Positions 33,886 to 42,427 of a DNA stretch of 52,651 nucleotides are shown here, one piece after another. The DNA lies in the NCBI GenBank assembly GCA_018673955.1, contig JABHBJ010000007.1, positions 1 to 52,651 of the forward strand. The letters are read 5' to 3'. The translations under genes were made by a program, and so were the position numbers. Positions within the stretch are counted from its first letter, which is position 1. The number at the start of each line of letters is the position of its first letter. The notes beneath the pieces are model-generated. The model did not search any database and was not told the origin of the DNA. It worked only from the letters and a program-made list of their open reading frames with translations. Source of the stretch: Chloroflexota bacterium (GTDB lineage Bacteria; Chloroflexota; Dehalococcoidia; Lucifugimonadales; Lucifugimonadaceae).

Positions 33886-35294
33886 CGAACTGCCCCTGAT
33901 TGATGTGCGTAAGTCTGAGAACTTTGCGGGGCGAACGAAAGTTCTTCGAACACACCAACTGAATCACGGACACGCATTTCTACTTCGTCAGTTGGGCCGT
34001 TTCTGTGTTTTGCGATGATCAATGACGCACGGTCACGTGGAAACGGCTGGGTTGGATTAGCCTTGTTCCATTCTTCTTCGGTAATGAACTTGTCTTCTCT
34101 GTGGATAAACATCACGACATCTGCATCTTGTTCAATCGAACCTGACTCTCGAAGGTCAGAAAGCATAGGTCGGTGGGAAGTACGGTGTTCGACGGCACGA
34201 CTAAGCTGTGAAATGGCGACGACTGGAATGTGTAAGTCACGTGCCATTCCCTTCATCTGCCTCGAAATCTCGGATACTTCTTGCGCACGGTTGCCTTCAC
34301 GTCCGCCGGAGGATCCACCATTTATGAGCTGCATATAGTCGACGATCAAAAGGTCGAGGCCGTGAGTCATTTGTAAACGTCGTGCCTTGCCGCGCATTTC
34401 AGCAACGGTCTGGAACGGAGTGTCGTCAACGTAGATCGTTAAGTCAGAAAGTAGACCGATCGAGTTGATGACTTGATCTTCTTCACTGGGCGACTGAATC
34501 CTGTTTCGAATCTGCTGCATATTCACCCGAGACTGAGCAGCCAACAGTCGCATAGCGATCTGGTCGCGTCCCATTTCGAGCGAGAAGATGCCTACCCGAA
34601 ACCCCGCCTTTGCGGCGCTCAGAGTGAAGTTGAGACCCATCATCGATTTACCAACAGAAGGTCGCGCCGCAAGCACTACCATGTCGGATCGTTGTAATCC
34701 GCCGACGAGCAGTTCGTCGAGGCGTTTGTAGCCGGTGAGGATCGGTGATGTGTTTTGTTCGCCATCGACTTGGTCGAGCGGCGAGGATTCTTCAAGATAT
34801 GGGGTGAGTGAATCGGCTAACGGAACGAAGTCGCGGTTTTGTGCGCCCTGCCTGATGCCAAACAGGGCGTCCTCAGCGGCTGAGAGAGCGACGTCTACGT
34901 CAGGATCGTCGTTATAGCCGATGTCTGCGATCTCCGCTGCGGCGGCGATCAACCGGCGCATCGTGGCGGTGCGGTGGACCAGATTGGCGTAGTGCTCGAT
35001 ATGAACCGACGTTGGCGTCACTTCTACTAGGTGAGAAAGATACGAAGCTCCTCCTACAGATTCGAGGAGGTCTTTGTGATCGAGCTCGTGAGTGACGGTT
35101 ACCTGGTTGATCGCTTCGTCACGTTGGAAGAGGTCATAGCAAACTTCGAACGTTTGACGGTTGATCTCTCGATAAAAATCCTCAGCCGAAAGAAAGCCTG
35201 CGATCTGTGTGATCGTCATACCGTCGATGAGGATCGATCCTAGGACAGATTCCTCGGCGTGTAAATCGTGTGGGGGAAGGCGGTCTGCTTGCAT
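33882..35294 (-). CDS. dnaB: replicative DNA helicase
   Basis: 470-aa hexameric helicase that unwinds DNA at the replication fork. The N-terminal helical domain begins PPHDLHAEESVLGSILIDG; the RecA-like domain has Walker A AARPSVGKS (residues 209-217), Walker B LLIVDYMQLI, and SRQMKGMARDLHIPVVAISQLSR (split here by motif), then DLRESGSIEQDADVV. The length is normal and there is no intein. It heads an operon with the dnaD-like, loader and HIT genes. Two DnaA-type boxes lie about 130 bases upstream of its start. Confidence 0.96.
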   Translation of the reverse strand: MQADRLPPHDLHAEESVLGSILIDGMTITQIAGFLSAEDFYREINRQTFEVCYDLFQRDEAINQVTVTHELDHKDLLESVGGASYLSHLVEVTPTSVHIEHYANLVHRTATMRRLIAAAAEIADIGYNDDPDVDVALSAAEDALFGIRQGAQNRDFVPLADSLTPYLEESSPLDQVDGEQNTSPILTGYKRLDELLVGGLQRSDMVVLAARPSVGKSMMGLNFTLSAAKAGFRVGIFSLEMGRDQIAMRLLAAQSRVNMQQIRNRIQSPSEEDQVINSIGLLSDLTIYVDDTPFQTVAEMRGKARRLQMTHGLDLLIVDYMQLINGGSSGGREGNRAQEVSEISRQMKGMARDLHIPVVAISQLSRAVEHRTSHRPMLSDLRESGSIEQDADVVMFIHREDKFITEEEWNKANPTQPFPRDRASLIIAKHRNGPTDEVEMRVRDSVGVFEELSFAPQSSQTYAHQSGAVR

Positions 35295-35422
35295 TTAGTG
35301 ACGTTTTTAGCTGCCGTAGCGGCTATTCAGAAATCCATGGGAAACTCAAGAAAGTGAGAGTGGAATATACACTCATTCGACTGGGATATAGAAGTCTCAA
35401 CAGGCGCTAAATCGACCTGAAG

Positions 35423-35442
35423 ATATCCACAGGTTATCCACA
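35423..35442 (+). promoter_or_regulatory. tandem DnaA boxes upstream of dnaB
   Basis: TTATCCACA at 35434-35442 is a perfect consensus DnaA box; ATATCCACA at 35423-35431 differs at one position. They lie in the same orientation, 11 bases apart, about one helical turn. They sit in the gap between the rplI terminator and dnaB, where the dnaB promoter should be, so DnaA may control the primosome operon. Only two boxes and no AT-rich unwinding element were seen, so this is not read as an origin. Confidence 0.7.
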
Positions 35443-35484
35443 CCCCAGTTCAACTCAAAGCGTCGGGGTCACATTCGGTCGGTT

Positions 35485-35521
35485 AAAAACAATTGCCAGG
35501 AGCGTGTAGCCCCCGGCAATT
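35485..35521 (-). terminator. intrinsic terminator of rplI
   Basis: On the minus strand AATTGCC pairs with GGCAATT and the inner GGGGC with GCTCC around a five-base loop, followed by GTTTTT. It lies 26 bases after the rplI stop codon and separates rplI from the dnaB operon. Confidence 0.85.
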
Positions 35522-35546
35522 TTGGAATCAGTATGTGACGGCAGGA

Positions 35547-36212
35547 TTACTCTTCGGACTTCTCTTCCGAATCGTCGGCAGTGTCGTCTGAATCTGTTTC
35601 GCCTTGGGCGTCATCAGATTTCGCTGAACTGTCCGAAGCACCAGACTGGATATCAGCTTCCGCAGCTGCAAGAACATCCTCGAATGACGGGTCGAGAACG
35701 TCGGTGTCCGCTTCGGTCATCTGGGCCTGAGCTTCTTCCATCTGACGGTTGAGTTCGATGGAGGCATCGTCGGCAACTACTTCAATGACGAGAGTAGCTG
35801 TAACGCCCTCAACGAATCGCGCTGGAACCTTGTATTCACCGACAGTGCGGATCGGAGCAGGAATAAGAATTCCTCTTCGATCGATCTCCCGCTCGGTCAT
35901 TTCAGAAACCTTGGCGGCGATCATGGTGTTGGTAACAGAACCGTAAAGGCGGCCAGTTGGTCCCGTGCGCACGTCAATTCGAACCTTCTGGTCCTTAAGT
36001 GCGTCTGCAACTTCCTGCCATTCCTTGGCTTCAACGAGTCGTCGGTCTTCAGCCTGTCCTCGAAGAGCTGATGCTCGTCGAAGTTCATGTTCTGTAGCCT
36101 GAACGGCTAGGCCTTGTGGGATCAGGAAGTTTCGTGCGAAGCCAAGTTTGACATCTTTTACATCACCGGCTCGGGCGGTAGGACGTAGATCCTGTAGAAA
36201 TAGAACTTTCAC
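35547..36212 (-). CDS. rplI: 50S ribosomal protein L9 with acidic C-terminal extension
   Basis: The first ~150 residues are a normal L9: N-domain MKVLFLQDLRPTARAGDVKD with KLGFARNFLIPQGLA, connecting helix, and C-domain (GRLYGSVTN, GEYKVPARF). L9 binds 23S rRNA at the base of the L1 stalk and limits frame slippage. After residue ~155 comes an added tail of about 65 residues rich in Asp, Glu, Ser and Ala (ending DDSEEKSEE), absent from typical L9 (about 150 aa). The GTG start at 36212 has AAGGTGAT upstream. L9 next to dnaB is a widespread bacterial arrangement. Confidence 0.94.
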   Translation of the reverse strand: MKVLFLQDLRPTARAGDVKDVKLGFARNFLIPQGLAVQATEHELRRASALRGQAEDRRLVEAKEWQEVADALKDQKVRIDVRTGPTGRLYGSVTNTMIAAKVSEMTEREIDRRGILIPAPIRTVGEYKVPARFVEGVTATLVIEVVADDASIELNRQMEEAQAQMTEADTDVLDPSFEDVLAAAEADIQSGASDSSAKSDDAQGETDSDDTADDSEEKSEE

Positions 36213-36537
36213 TTGTTCATCACCTTGGAGTCCAACGGTAGGTTTTGCGCTGAAAAACAGCGGATCGGCATGCCGACCCAGTCTCGTATTACGCTACGCG
36301 ACTGCCGTCACACTCACTGTGCTATATGTTGGTTTTTCGAACAAATAAATTTGAGCTAATGCTCGGATGCTCGTGAGCCAACTAATTAAAAGTACAACAT
36401 CGAAGTGGTCAGGGCTAGCTATGTTTTTCGCTTTTTAACAACGATCTGAAAGTGTTCGTGTCGTCTTGTAGTGATCTATATTCTTTACATTCCTGAACCC
36501 AGCACGGTGTTCAGTGAATTTTGAAAGGCACCTAAAC
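36213..36537. other. 325-base divergent intergenic gap
   Basis: It lies between rplI (minus) and an SMP-30 gene (plus) and should hold both promoters. I see no gene, RNA or clear repeat in it. The second half is AT-rich. Confidence 0.5.
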
Positions 36538-37425
36538 GTGAACTCCGATTCGATATTTCACACTGGACTTGGCGATCCTGAAGGACCGGTTCTACTTCCG
36601 ACAGGGGAGTGGGGCCTGGTTGAAATGACACCCGAAACAGGCTGCGTTTCAGTGGTTTCTCCTGATGGCGGATCGAGGCGAGTCATTGTGAAAACTGGAC
36701 GTCCGAACGGTATGGCTCAAGATAGTTCGGGTTCACTGTGGGTTGCTGAATCGATGAATCCACCGTCGTTGCTCAAGGTCGAATTAGACGGCAGGAACGA
36801 AGTGATGATGACTGAAGGAGACGGCATCGAGTTTATGTTTCCTAACGATTTGGCGTTTGGTCCCGACGGTGTGCTGTACATGACCGATTCGGGAGTTCAC
36901 CGAGGGCCATTCGTGAAGGCTTGCGAGGAAGGCCGTACCGACTTTCCGATCGATGGCAAGCTATTTCGCATCGATCTCGAAGATATGACAGCTTCCGTGC
37001 TCGACGACGGCCTTCAGTTCGCTAATGGTCTAGCGTTTGGTGTTGATCGAGCTCTATACGTAACAGCGACCATTACAGGCATGCTCTATCGATACGAGTG
37101 GAACGATGATGGCACCCTAGGCTCAAGGGAAGATTTTGCCGATCTTGTCGATCGTTCCCAGCCGCTAGGATTCACGGGTGGCGATGGTATAGCCGTTGGC
37201 GAGAACGGTTACTTCTACTGTGCCGTGGTTGGCCAAGGTGATGTGACGGTGGTCGATACTGACGGATACATAGTCGAGCGAATTAACGTTGGTGGGGACC
37301 AACCGACAAACGTTGCGTTCGGTCCGAAGGGAAGCGGCGATATATACGTCACCGTCAAAGACGCGGGAACGGTAGAGCGATATCATGTCGGTGTCGACGG
37401 GCTGGCATTGCTCCCTTCGAAGTAA
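36538..37425 (+). CDS. SMP-30/gluconolactonase family protein, copy 3
   Basis: 295-aa beta-propeller lactonase-like protein. Metal-site segments are LGDPEGPVLLP (Glu), MFPNDLAFGPDG (Asn), FANGLAFGVD (Asn) and TGGDGIAVGENG (Asp). I prefer the GTG at 36538, with GAAAGG nine bases upstream; a GTG at 36514 would add 8 residues. It is distinct in sequence from the two tandem copies at 21-23 kb, and has no operon partner on its strand. Some family members are not lactonases, so the activity is open. Confidence 0.83.
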   Translation: MNSDSIFHTGLGDPEGPVLLPTGEWGLVEMTPETGCVSVVSPDGGSRRVIVKTGRPNGMAQDSSGSLWVAESMNPPSLLKVELDGRNEVMMTEGDGIEFMFPNDLAFGPDGVLYMTDSGVHRGPFVKACEEGRTDFPIDGKLFRIDLEDMTASVLDDGLQFANGLAFGVDRALYVTATITGMLYRYEWNDDGTLGSREDFADLVDRSQPLGFTGGDGIAVGENGYFYCAVVGQGDVTVVDTDGYIVERINVGGDQPTNVAFGPKGSGDIYVTVKDAGTVERYHVGVDGLALLPSK

Positions 37426-37444
37426 AGTACCGAAATATCGACGA

Positions 37445-38044
37445 CTACGCCTTAGGATCGATCGGTTCAGTTTCGGATGCTTCGTCGAAACTACCACTGG
37501 CTCGGCTCAAGAACAGATTCATCGCTGATGCTGCGGCTTCAGGATTGTCCTTCGCTGGAAAGTCACCGCAGTTTTCTGGTTCGATCAATGTCGAATTTTT
37601 AAGCGACTCATGCATTTTTACGGCTGCCGCGTGTGATAGTGATTTGCCTTGTCGGCCTCGTAAGACCAAAGTCGATATTTCGTGCATCTCAGCCACCTGG
37701 TCGGTATCGATTTCACCGTCGCATACGATGATTCCGGCTGCAGCTGCAGGTGCAATAGCGACAAGGTTACTGGCGATATCAACCGCTGGTTGTCCTTGCG
37801 CCATAACCAAAACCGGTTCGCCAATCTCCCAAGTGAGCATCAACAATTCAAGGCTCGATGAAACGTTTGCCAGAATCGAGGCGTGGGTAGGGGCGAGAAA
37901 CGCGACGAAGTCGTTCCAATCGACTGCCGAGCTACTCGGTGCAACTATCACTAGCGGTTGAGCGTCGTCGCTGCCCTCCCAAGCTTGGATCTTGATATGC
38001 GATCCCGATTGCAATGTCACTGAGACTTCTTCGAAGTCGGCCAT
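37445..38044 (-). CDS. alpha/beta-hydrolase-fold protein without the catalytic triad
   Basis: 199 aa. The order of segments follows an alpha/beta hydrolase: PLVIVAPSSSAVDWNDFVAF (residues 30-49), a nucleophile-elbow position at GEPVLVMAQGQPAVDIASNL, STLVLRGRQGKSLSHAAAV, and a C-terminal CGDFPAKDNPEAAASAMNLF. In active enzymes the elbow is G-x-S-x-G and the last segment contains G-H; here they read A-Q-G-Q-P and G-D, so the Ser and His are gone. It is also shorter than usual because the cap region is missing. Probably non-catalytic; the role is unknown. It converges on the SMP-30 gene. Confidence 0.65.
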   Translation of the reverse strand: MADFEEVSVTLQSGSHIKIQAWEGSDDAQPLVIVAPSSSAVDWNDFVAFLAPTHASILANVSSSLELLMLTWEIGEPVLVMAQGQPAVDIASNLVAIAPAAAAGIIVCDGEIDTDQVAEMHEISTLVLRGRQGKSLSHAAAVKMHESLKNSTLIEPENCGDFPAKDNPEAAASAMNLFLSRASGSFDEASETEPIDPKA

Positions 38045-38267
38045 TTTCAGCTTGTCCTGTACACCCGTACATTAATTCTTGGATGCGAATAGTATCTCGC
38101 CTACTGGCATATGCACTAGCTAAAAGAGATCAATCCGTTGCTAACTGGGTGCGAGTGTCGTTCTCTCAGGGTATATTGGCTCGACAACCTAAAAGAGAAT
38201 CGTAATGTGTTCTATTTATGAATTTACGAGACTCTAGATTTCAAACTTCAGAAGGACGTATCTAAAC

Positions 38268-39419
38268 GTGACTACAAACGATTGGGGATCGATCTACAAA
38301 GAAATGGGAGCGAAGCCAGTAATAAACGCGACTGGCAGCGTTACATTACTCGGTGGTTCGACTCCTGTTCCAGAAGTTAAAGCCGCTATGGATGCTGCAG
38401 ATTCTGCATTTATTCCGCTGATGGAACTTGAACAGGTTGCGGGCGACCGTATTGCCGAAATGCTCGATGTTCCAGCGGCGTACATTACGTCGGGTGCAGG
38501 ATCGGCATTAACACTTGCTACTGCGGCATTTATGGCGGGAACTGACGATGCAAAAATTGAACAGCTACCCGACACGACAGGGATGCCGAACGAAATTCTG
38601 ATTCAAAAGCGTCAGCGTTACTGGTACGACAGGTGTCTCGAACTCGCCGGAGCGAAGCTGGTAGAGTTTGGCGATGAGAATGGCACGACTGAGGAAGACC
38701 TCAAAAATGCCATCAACGAACGAACTGCGGCCGTTCATTATGTTGTCTACGAACAGAAGCCGACTGATCCGAATGTTCTGACTCTTGAACAGGTTCTAGA
38801 AATTACCCATGCAGCAGGAAAACCTGTTTCAGTCGATGCGGCAGGTCAGATCTACCCTCTAGAGAATTTCGGTAAGTACGTGAGGATGGGAGCCGACTTC
38901 CAGTGTATCGCAGCTAAATACATGGGCGCACCGCATTCGACGGGGTTTGCTCTCGGTACCAAGGAAGTCATCGACGCTATTGGTCGACATTCATTTGTAG
39001 GTTACGAGGGCAGGCGAGTACGTGGAATAGGTCGTCCGCAGAAGATCGACCGACAGGAAATCATGGGAGTCGTCGCTGCCGTAGATCGCTGGCTCACGAT
39101 AAATCATGAAGATCGATTAGCGTATGCGGAGAGTCAGTCTCAAGCGATATTGAAGCCCCTTCAGGGTATTCCCGGAGTCAAAGCCGAACTCAATACCAAC
39201 ATCATGGGACACCAGCCATTTGGCGCGATTGTGAGCATTGATCCCGCCATTATTGGATTTACGATCGATGATCTAGTCCAGAAACTACAAGATGGCGACC
39301 CTTCGATTTGGACCCGTGTGTCATTGGAAGCACCCCAGATCGAAATTCATGTTTTTGGCATGAGCGAAGGACAACCCGAATTGGTCGGTAATGCAATTGC
39401 CGATGCCGTGAAGGGTTAG
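38268..39419 (+). CDS. SelA-fold PLP-dependent enzyme (aminotransferase/lyase type)
   Basis: 383 aa of the group containing SelA and D-glucosaminate 6-phosphate ammonia-lyase. It starts KPVINATGSVTLLGGS, has SGAGSALTLATAAFMAG around residue 75, SVDAAGQIYPL (PLP Asp region) and the Schiff-base Lys in CIAAKYMGAPHSTGFAL. A selenocysteine-synthase role is unlikely: there is no selB or tRNA-Sec nearby, and SelA proteins are longer. A sugar-amino-acid or amino-acid lyase fits the neighbourhood better. The GTG start at 38268 has GAAGGA upstream; a strong terminator follows. Confidence 0.82.
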   Translation: MTTNDWGSIYKEMGAKPVINATGSVTLLGGSTPVPEVKAAMDAADSAFIPLMELEQVAGDRIAEMLDVPAAYITSGAGSALTLATAAFMAGTDDAKIEQLPDTTGMPNEILIQKRQRYWYDRCLELAGAKLVEFGDENGTTEEDLKNAINERTAAVHYVVYEQKPTDPNVLTLEQVLEITHAAGKPVSVDAAGQIYPLENFGKYVRMGADFQCIAAKYMGAPHSTGFALGTKEVIDAIGRHSFVGYEGRRVRGIGRPQKIDRQEIMGVVAAVDRWLTINHEDRLAYAESQSQAILKPLQGIPGVKAELNTNIMGHQPFGAIVSIDPAIIGFTIDDLVQKLQDGDPSIWTRVSLEAPQIEIHVFGMSEGQPELVGNAIADAVKG

Positions 39420-39446
39420 CCCTAGTTTCGAACAACTTTGATAATG

Positions 39447-39475
39447 CGCCCGGTCGGTATGGCCGGGCGTTTTTC
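39447..39475 (+). terminator. intrinsic terminator after the SelA-fold gene
   Basis: CGCCCGG pairs with CCGGGCG across a nine-base loop and is followed by TTTTT. It lies 28 bases after the stop codon. Confidence 0.93.
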
Positions 39476-39552
39476 GTCTGAAAAGATGACAATAGCGACA
39501 CCAGTTTGCAGACTGTCATAAGACCCGAGCAACAGTAGCAGGAGAAGATCTA

Positions 39553-40428
39553 GTGGCAGTCGAAACCGTTGGAGTGATGAGCCCCGGAGACATGGGGAGT
39601 GGCGTTGGTGGGGTACTAAAGAAGAACGGCCTGAGGGTTATCACTGCACTCAATGGTCGAAGCGATGACTCGAAGCAGCGAGCATCTGAACAAGGATTTA
39701 TAGATGTTGGGTCGCTTGATGAACTGGTAATCCAATCAGATCTCATCTTGTCGATACTTGTGCCATCTGAAGCATTGTCGTTTGCTCAAAATATCGCCGA
39801 GTCAATTGTTCGTACCGATTCTCAAGTAGCGGTTGCCGACTGCAATGCTGTTTCACCCGCTACTGGGATAAAAATTGCCGAAATCATCTCTGCTGCTGGC
39901 GGTAAATTCGTCGATGCAGGGATCATTGGTGGATCGCCGCGTGCCGGAGCTGTTCCCCGTTTTTACGCCTCAGGCAAACACGCTGGAATTCTCGCCGAGC
40001 TAGACGGCAAGGGAATTTCAGTGCCTGTTATGGATGGCCCAATTGGTAGCGCTTCGGGTCTCAAAATGGTCTACGCTGCGCTGACCAAAGGCACTGCTGC
40101 TCTCTACGCATCGACGTTAATGACTGCAAAGTCACTTGATCTATATGAAGATCTGATTGGTGAGTTGGAGCAGAGCCAAGCAGGTACTCTTGCTGCAATG
40201 AATAGCGTGAATACAGTTTCTTCTAAGGCGTTCCGCTGGATTGGTGAGATGGACGAGATTGCCGCCACGTTCGGTGACGCTGGCACAACGTCGAAGATCC
40301 ACGAGGGAGCTTCCGAAACGTTCCAGCAAATCGCTGTCTCATCGATTGGCCATGAACGTGTCGATTCGATCGACAAAAGCCGTTCGCTAGAGGATTCGAT
40401 TGCCGCAATGCTGAAGAGAGCTGATTAG
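39553..40428 (+). CDS. NAD(P)-dependent dehydrogenase, 6PGDH-like N-domain with DUF1932-type C-domain
   Basis: 291 aa. It has the nucleotide loop VGVMSPGDMGSGVGGVLKKNG (shown in part; residues 5-24), LILSILVPSEA as the next strand, and DAGIIGGSPRAG in the place of the D-x-G-x-S-G-G loop of beta-hydroxyacid dehydrogenases. The C-terminal helices (SGLKMVYAALTKGTAALYAS, with the catalytic-type Lys) fit DUF1932 proteins, some of which act on phosphogluconate-like acids. The GTG start at 39553 is backed by AGGAGAAG. It directly abuts the next gene. Confidence 0.82.
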   Translation: MAVETVGVMSPGDMGSGVGGVLKKNGLRVITALNGRSDDSKQRASEQGFIDVGSLDELVIQSDLILSILVPSEALSFAQNIAESIVRTDSQVAVADCNAVSPATGIKIAEIISAAGGKFVDAGIIGGSPRAGAVPRFYASGKHAGILAELDGKGISVPVMDGPIGSASGLKMVYAALTKGTAALYASTLMTAKSLDLYEDLIGELEQSQAGTLAAMNSVNTVSSKAFRWIGEMDEIAATFGDAGTTSKIHEGASETFQQIAVSSIGHERVDSIDKSRSLEDSIAAMLKRAD

Positions 40429-41154
40429 ATGGAAAATATGTCATCACGAAAACTTGCGCTAACCGTCTTTTTTGCATCAGTTGTCATCAACGCCGCACTC
40501 GGAATATTTTCGCTGTTCTCCGGAGATTTCGGCGAACTTCAAGGCAAAGTATTAATGACATCTCTGAGTGTTTCGGCAGCTAGCGTGTTATTGCTGTCGA
40601 TGTTCCCCGCACGGGAAAAAGAGTTGTTGGGACCGGTTCCGACAGTCGGTATGGCTCTTTCAGTGCTTGGGTTCGGAATGTTGGTTGTCCTTGTATGGAC
40701 AGAGTTCAATGCAGACAATCTTGGACGACTTGCAGCAAGTGTTCTTACGTTTGCAGTGGCGGCCGGTTATGCGTCGCTTGTAGCGTTGGCAATCGTTCAC
40801 CAAAAATTTCGCAACATAGTCAACGCTGCTTTCGGATTAGCCGCTGTGCTTTCGGTGCTCATCGTCGGATCTCTCTGGAGTGAACCCGAGGGAGACATTA
40901 TGCTTCGACTAATGGGAGTGATATCGATATTGCTGGCCGCGGCGACTGTGTCGATACCGGTGCTGCAGAGGCTAAACCGCTTGGTGATCAATGATGCTGA
41001 ATCAATTGTCGAGCGACAGTACACGCATGTGTATCTCGACCAGCAGCCGACGATTTGTCTCAATTGTGGGAACGCTGGAATAGATATTGCAGAGAACGGT
41101 ACTTACGAATGTGAGTCGTGTGACGGTCGGTACCGGGTCGAAATACCCGGGTAG
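40429..41154 (+). CDS. six-helix membrane protein with C-terminal zinc ribbon
   Basis: 241 aa. About six hydrophobic segments fill residues 8-185 (for example LALTVFFASVVINAALGIF, PTVGMALSVLGFGMLVVLVW, MGVISILLAAATVSIPVL), followed by a cytoplasmic or external tail with two C-x2-C knuckles (CLNCGNAG and CESCDGRY). The ATG starts on the base after the stop codon of the dehydrogenase, so the two are cotranslated. The family is unknown to me. The zinc-ribbon tail suggests a sensing or scaffolding role, but that is a guess. Confidence 0.75.
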   Translation: MENMSSRKLALTVFFASVVINAALGIFSLFSGDFGELQGKVLMTSLSVSAASVLLLSMFPAREKELLGPVPTVGMALSVLGFGMLVVLVWTEFNADNLGRLAASVLTFAVAAGYASLVALAIVHQKFRNIVNAAFGLAAVLSVLIVGSLWSEPEGDIMLRLMGVISILLAAATVSIPVLQRLNRLVINDAESIVERQYTHVYLDQQPTICLNCGNAGIDIAENGTYECESCDGRYRVEIPG

Positions 41155-41233
41155 ATTCACCCGTTCTGATTTGGGCGAATCAGCTAGTCAAAGTGAACGG
41201 ACGGGTTGCGATAACCAAACGTAAGAGCTGTTA

Positions 41234-42043
41234 CTATCCAGCTTCGATCTGAGACTTCAGATTATCGGTAATTACTTTGAACTCGGCAGCGACTTCGTCA
41301 GATTCAAGAGAAGCTGGTCGCTGTGAATTCGTATATTCAGCGCTCATTGTGAGTGCGCCCAAGAACGGCAGTTCCATCTCTTCAGCAAGAGCCTTGCCAC
41401 CGCCGGTTCCAAATACTCCGCCTGATAGGTTTTCGACAATTCCGAAGACCTTCAAGTTCATCTTCTTGATCATGTTGATCGAGCGTTTAGCATCGAGAAC
41501 AGCAAGCTCGTGCGGAGTAGTGACAATCACAAATCCGTCGAGGTTGAGAGTCTGCATGACCGTAAGTGGGGCGTCAGACGTTCCTGGAGGAAGATCGACA
41601 ACCATGTAATCGGGATCACCCCACTCGGTCGAGTGGAGGAACTGGTTGATAGCGTTATGAATCATCGGGCCACGCCAAACGATTGCTTCATCTTCGTTGT
41701 CTTGGAAGAACGCCATAGACATGACCTTCACACCAAAGCGGGATGGCGGAACCAACTTTTCACCGTTCTGGATCGGACCTTCTGAGATCCTGAGAACCCG
41801 CGTCACGTTAGGGCAGTCGATATCGCAATCGAACAGTGCGACGTCGTTTTCTTGCAAAGCAAGTGTCACCGCTAGGTTGGTGGCAACGGTCGTTTTACCA
41901 ACTCCACCCTTACCTGAATAAACCCCGACTCGAACGCCAATACCTTCGAGCGATTCAGAAACTTTTCGTCGCTCCTGAAAGTTTGCACGCACCTGTGCAA
42001 GTCGGGCTTCTTCTTGAGGGGTTAGTTTTCGAGGTGACGACAT
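41234..42043 (-). CDS. Mrp/ApbC-family P-loop ATPase without the C-terminal CxxC
   Basis: 269 aa of the Mrp/NBP35 group of Fe-S cluster carriers. It has the deviant Walker A VYSGKGGVGKTTVATNLAV (about residue 41), VALFDCDIDCPNVTRVL, and MVVDLPPGTSDAPLTVMQ. The family normally reads E-N-M-S-x-F-x-C-P-x-C-G before the last G-G-G; here it reads ENLSGGVFGTGGGKALAEEM, so the cluster-bridging Cys pair is absent. It is 69 bases downstream of a sufT-like gene on the same strand, supporting a role in Fe-S assembly, but cluster binding cannot follow the usual mode. Confidence 0.86.
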   Translation of the reverse strand: MSSPRKLTPQEEARLAQVRANFQERRKVSESLEGIGVRVGVYSGKGGVGKTTVATNLAVTLALQENDVALFDCDIDCPNVTRVLRISEGPIQNGEKLVPPSRFGVKVMSMAFFQDNEDEAIVWRGPMIHNAINQFLHSTEWGDPDYMVVDLPPGTSDAPLTVMQTLNLDGFVIVTTPHELAVLDAKRSINMIKKMNLKVFGIVENLSGGVFGTGGGKALAEEMELPFLGALTMSAEYTNSQRPASLESDEVAAEFKVITDNLKSQIEAG

Positions 42044-42112
42044 ATTTTTGGGTCAGGAAACTTTTAGTCGCGGCAAACCGCAGATTAGTAGATACGAGTA
42101 GAGCGAACTGTT

Positions 42113-42427
42113 TTAGTCGATGCCCAAAAGACGCTTGCCGTCTTCGGTAATCATGTCGGGGGTCCAAGGGGGGTCGAACACAACATCAACCTGCACATCT
42201 TCCACGTCGTCGATCTCAGCAATTCGCCATTCTGCCTGCTGAGCGATGTAAGGCCCCATGCCGCAACCGGGGGCGGTCAGCGTCATCTCGACGTGAACAT
42301 CTCCATCGGCAACTTCGACTGTGTAGATCAGCCCGAGATCGACAACGTTGACCGGGATTTCCGGGTCGTAAACGTCGCGTAGTGCCTCGAGAACGATCTC
42401 TTGTTCTAGTACTGCATCGTCGGCCAT
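42113..42427 (-). CDS. SufT / MIP18 family (DUF59) Fe-S assembly factor
   Basis: 104 aa. Motifs are LRDVYDPEIPVNVVDLGLIY (about residues 16-35), LTAPGCGMGPYI with the conserved Cys, and VFDPPWTPDMI. This matches SufT/PaaD-like proteins that help mature Fe-S proteins. Length is normal. It is first in a probable two-gene unit with the Mrp-like ATPase downstream, a pairing that is common in bacteria. Confidence 0.9.
   Translation of the reverse strand: MADDAVLEQEIVLEALRDVYDPEIPVNVVDLGLIYTVEVADGDVHVEMTLTAPGCGMGPYIAQQAEWRIAEIDDVEDVQVDVVFDPPWTPDMITEDGKRLLGID

Noticed and set aside
35423-35442. Chromosomal replication origin at the DnaA boxes
   Set aside because: Only two boxes, no dnaA or dnaN nearby and no AT-rich unwinding region; more likely promoter regulation.
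38268-39419. Selenocysteine synthase SelA
   Set aside because: Too short for SelA, no selB, selD or tRNA-Sec in the window; the fold family also contains sugar-amino-acid lyases.
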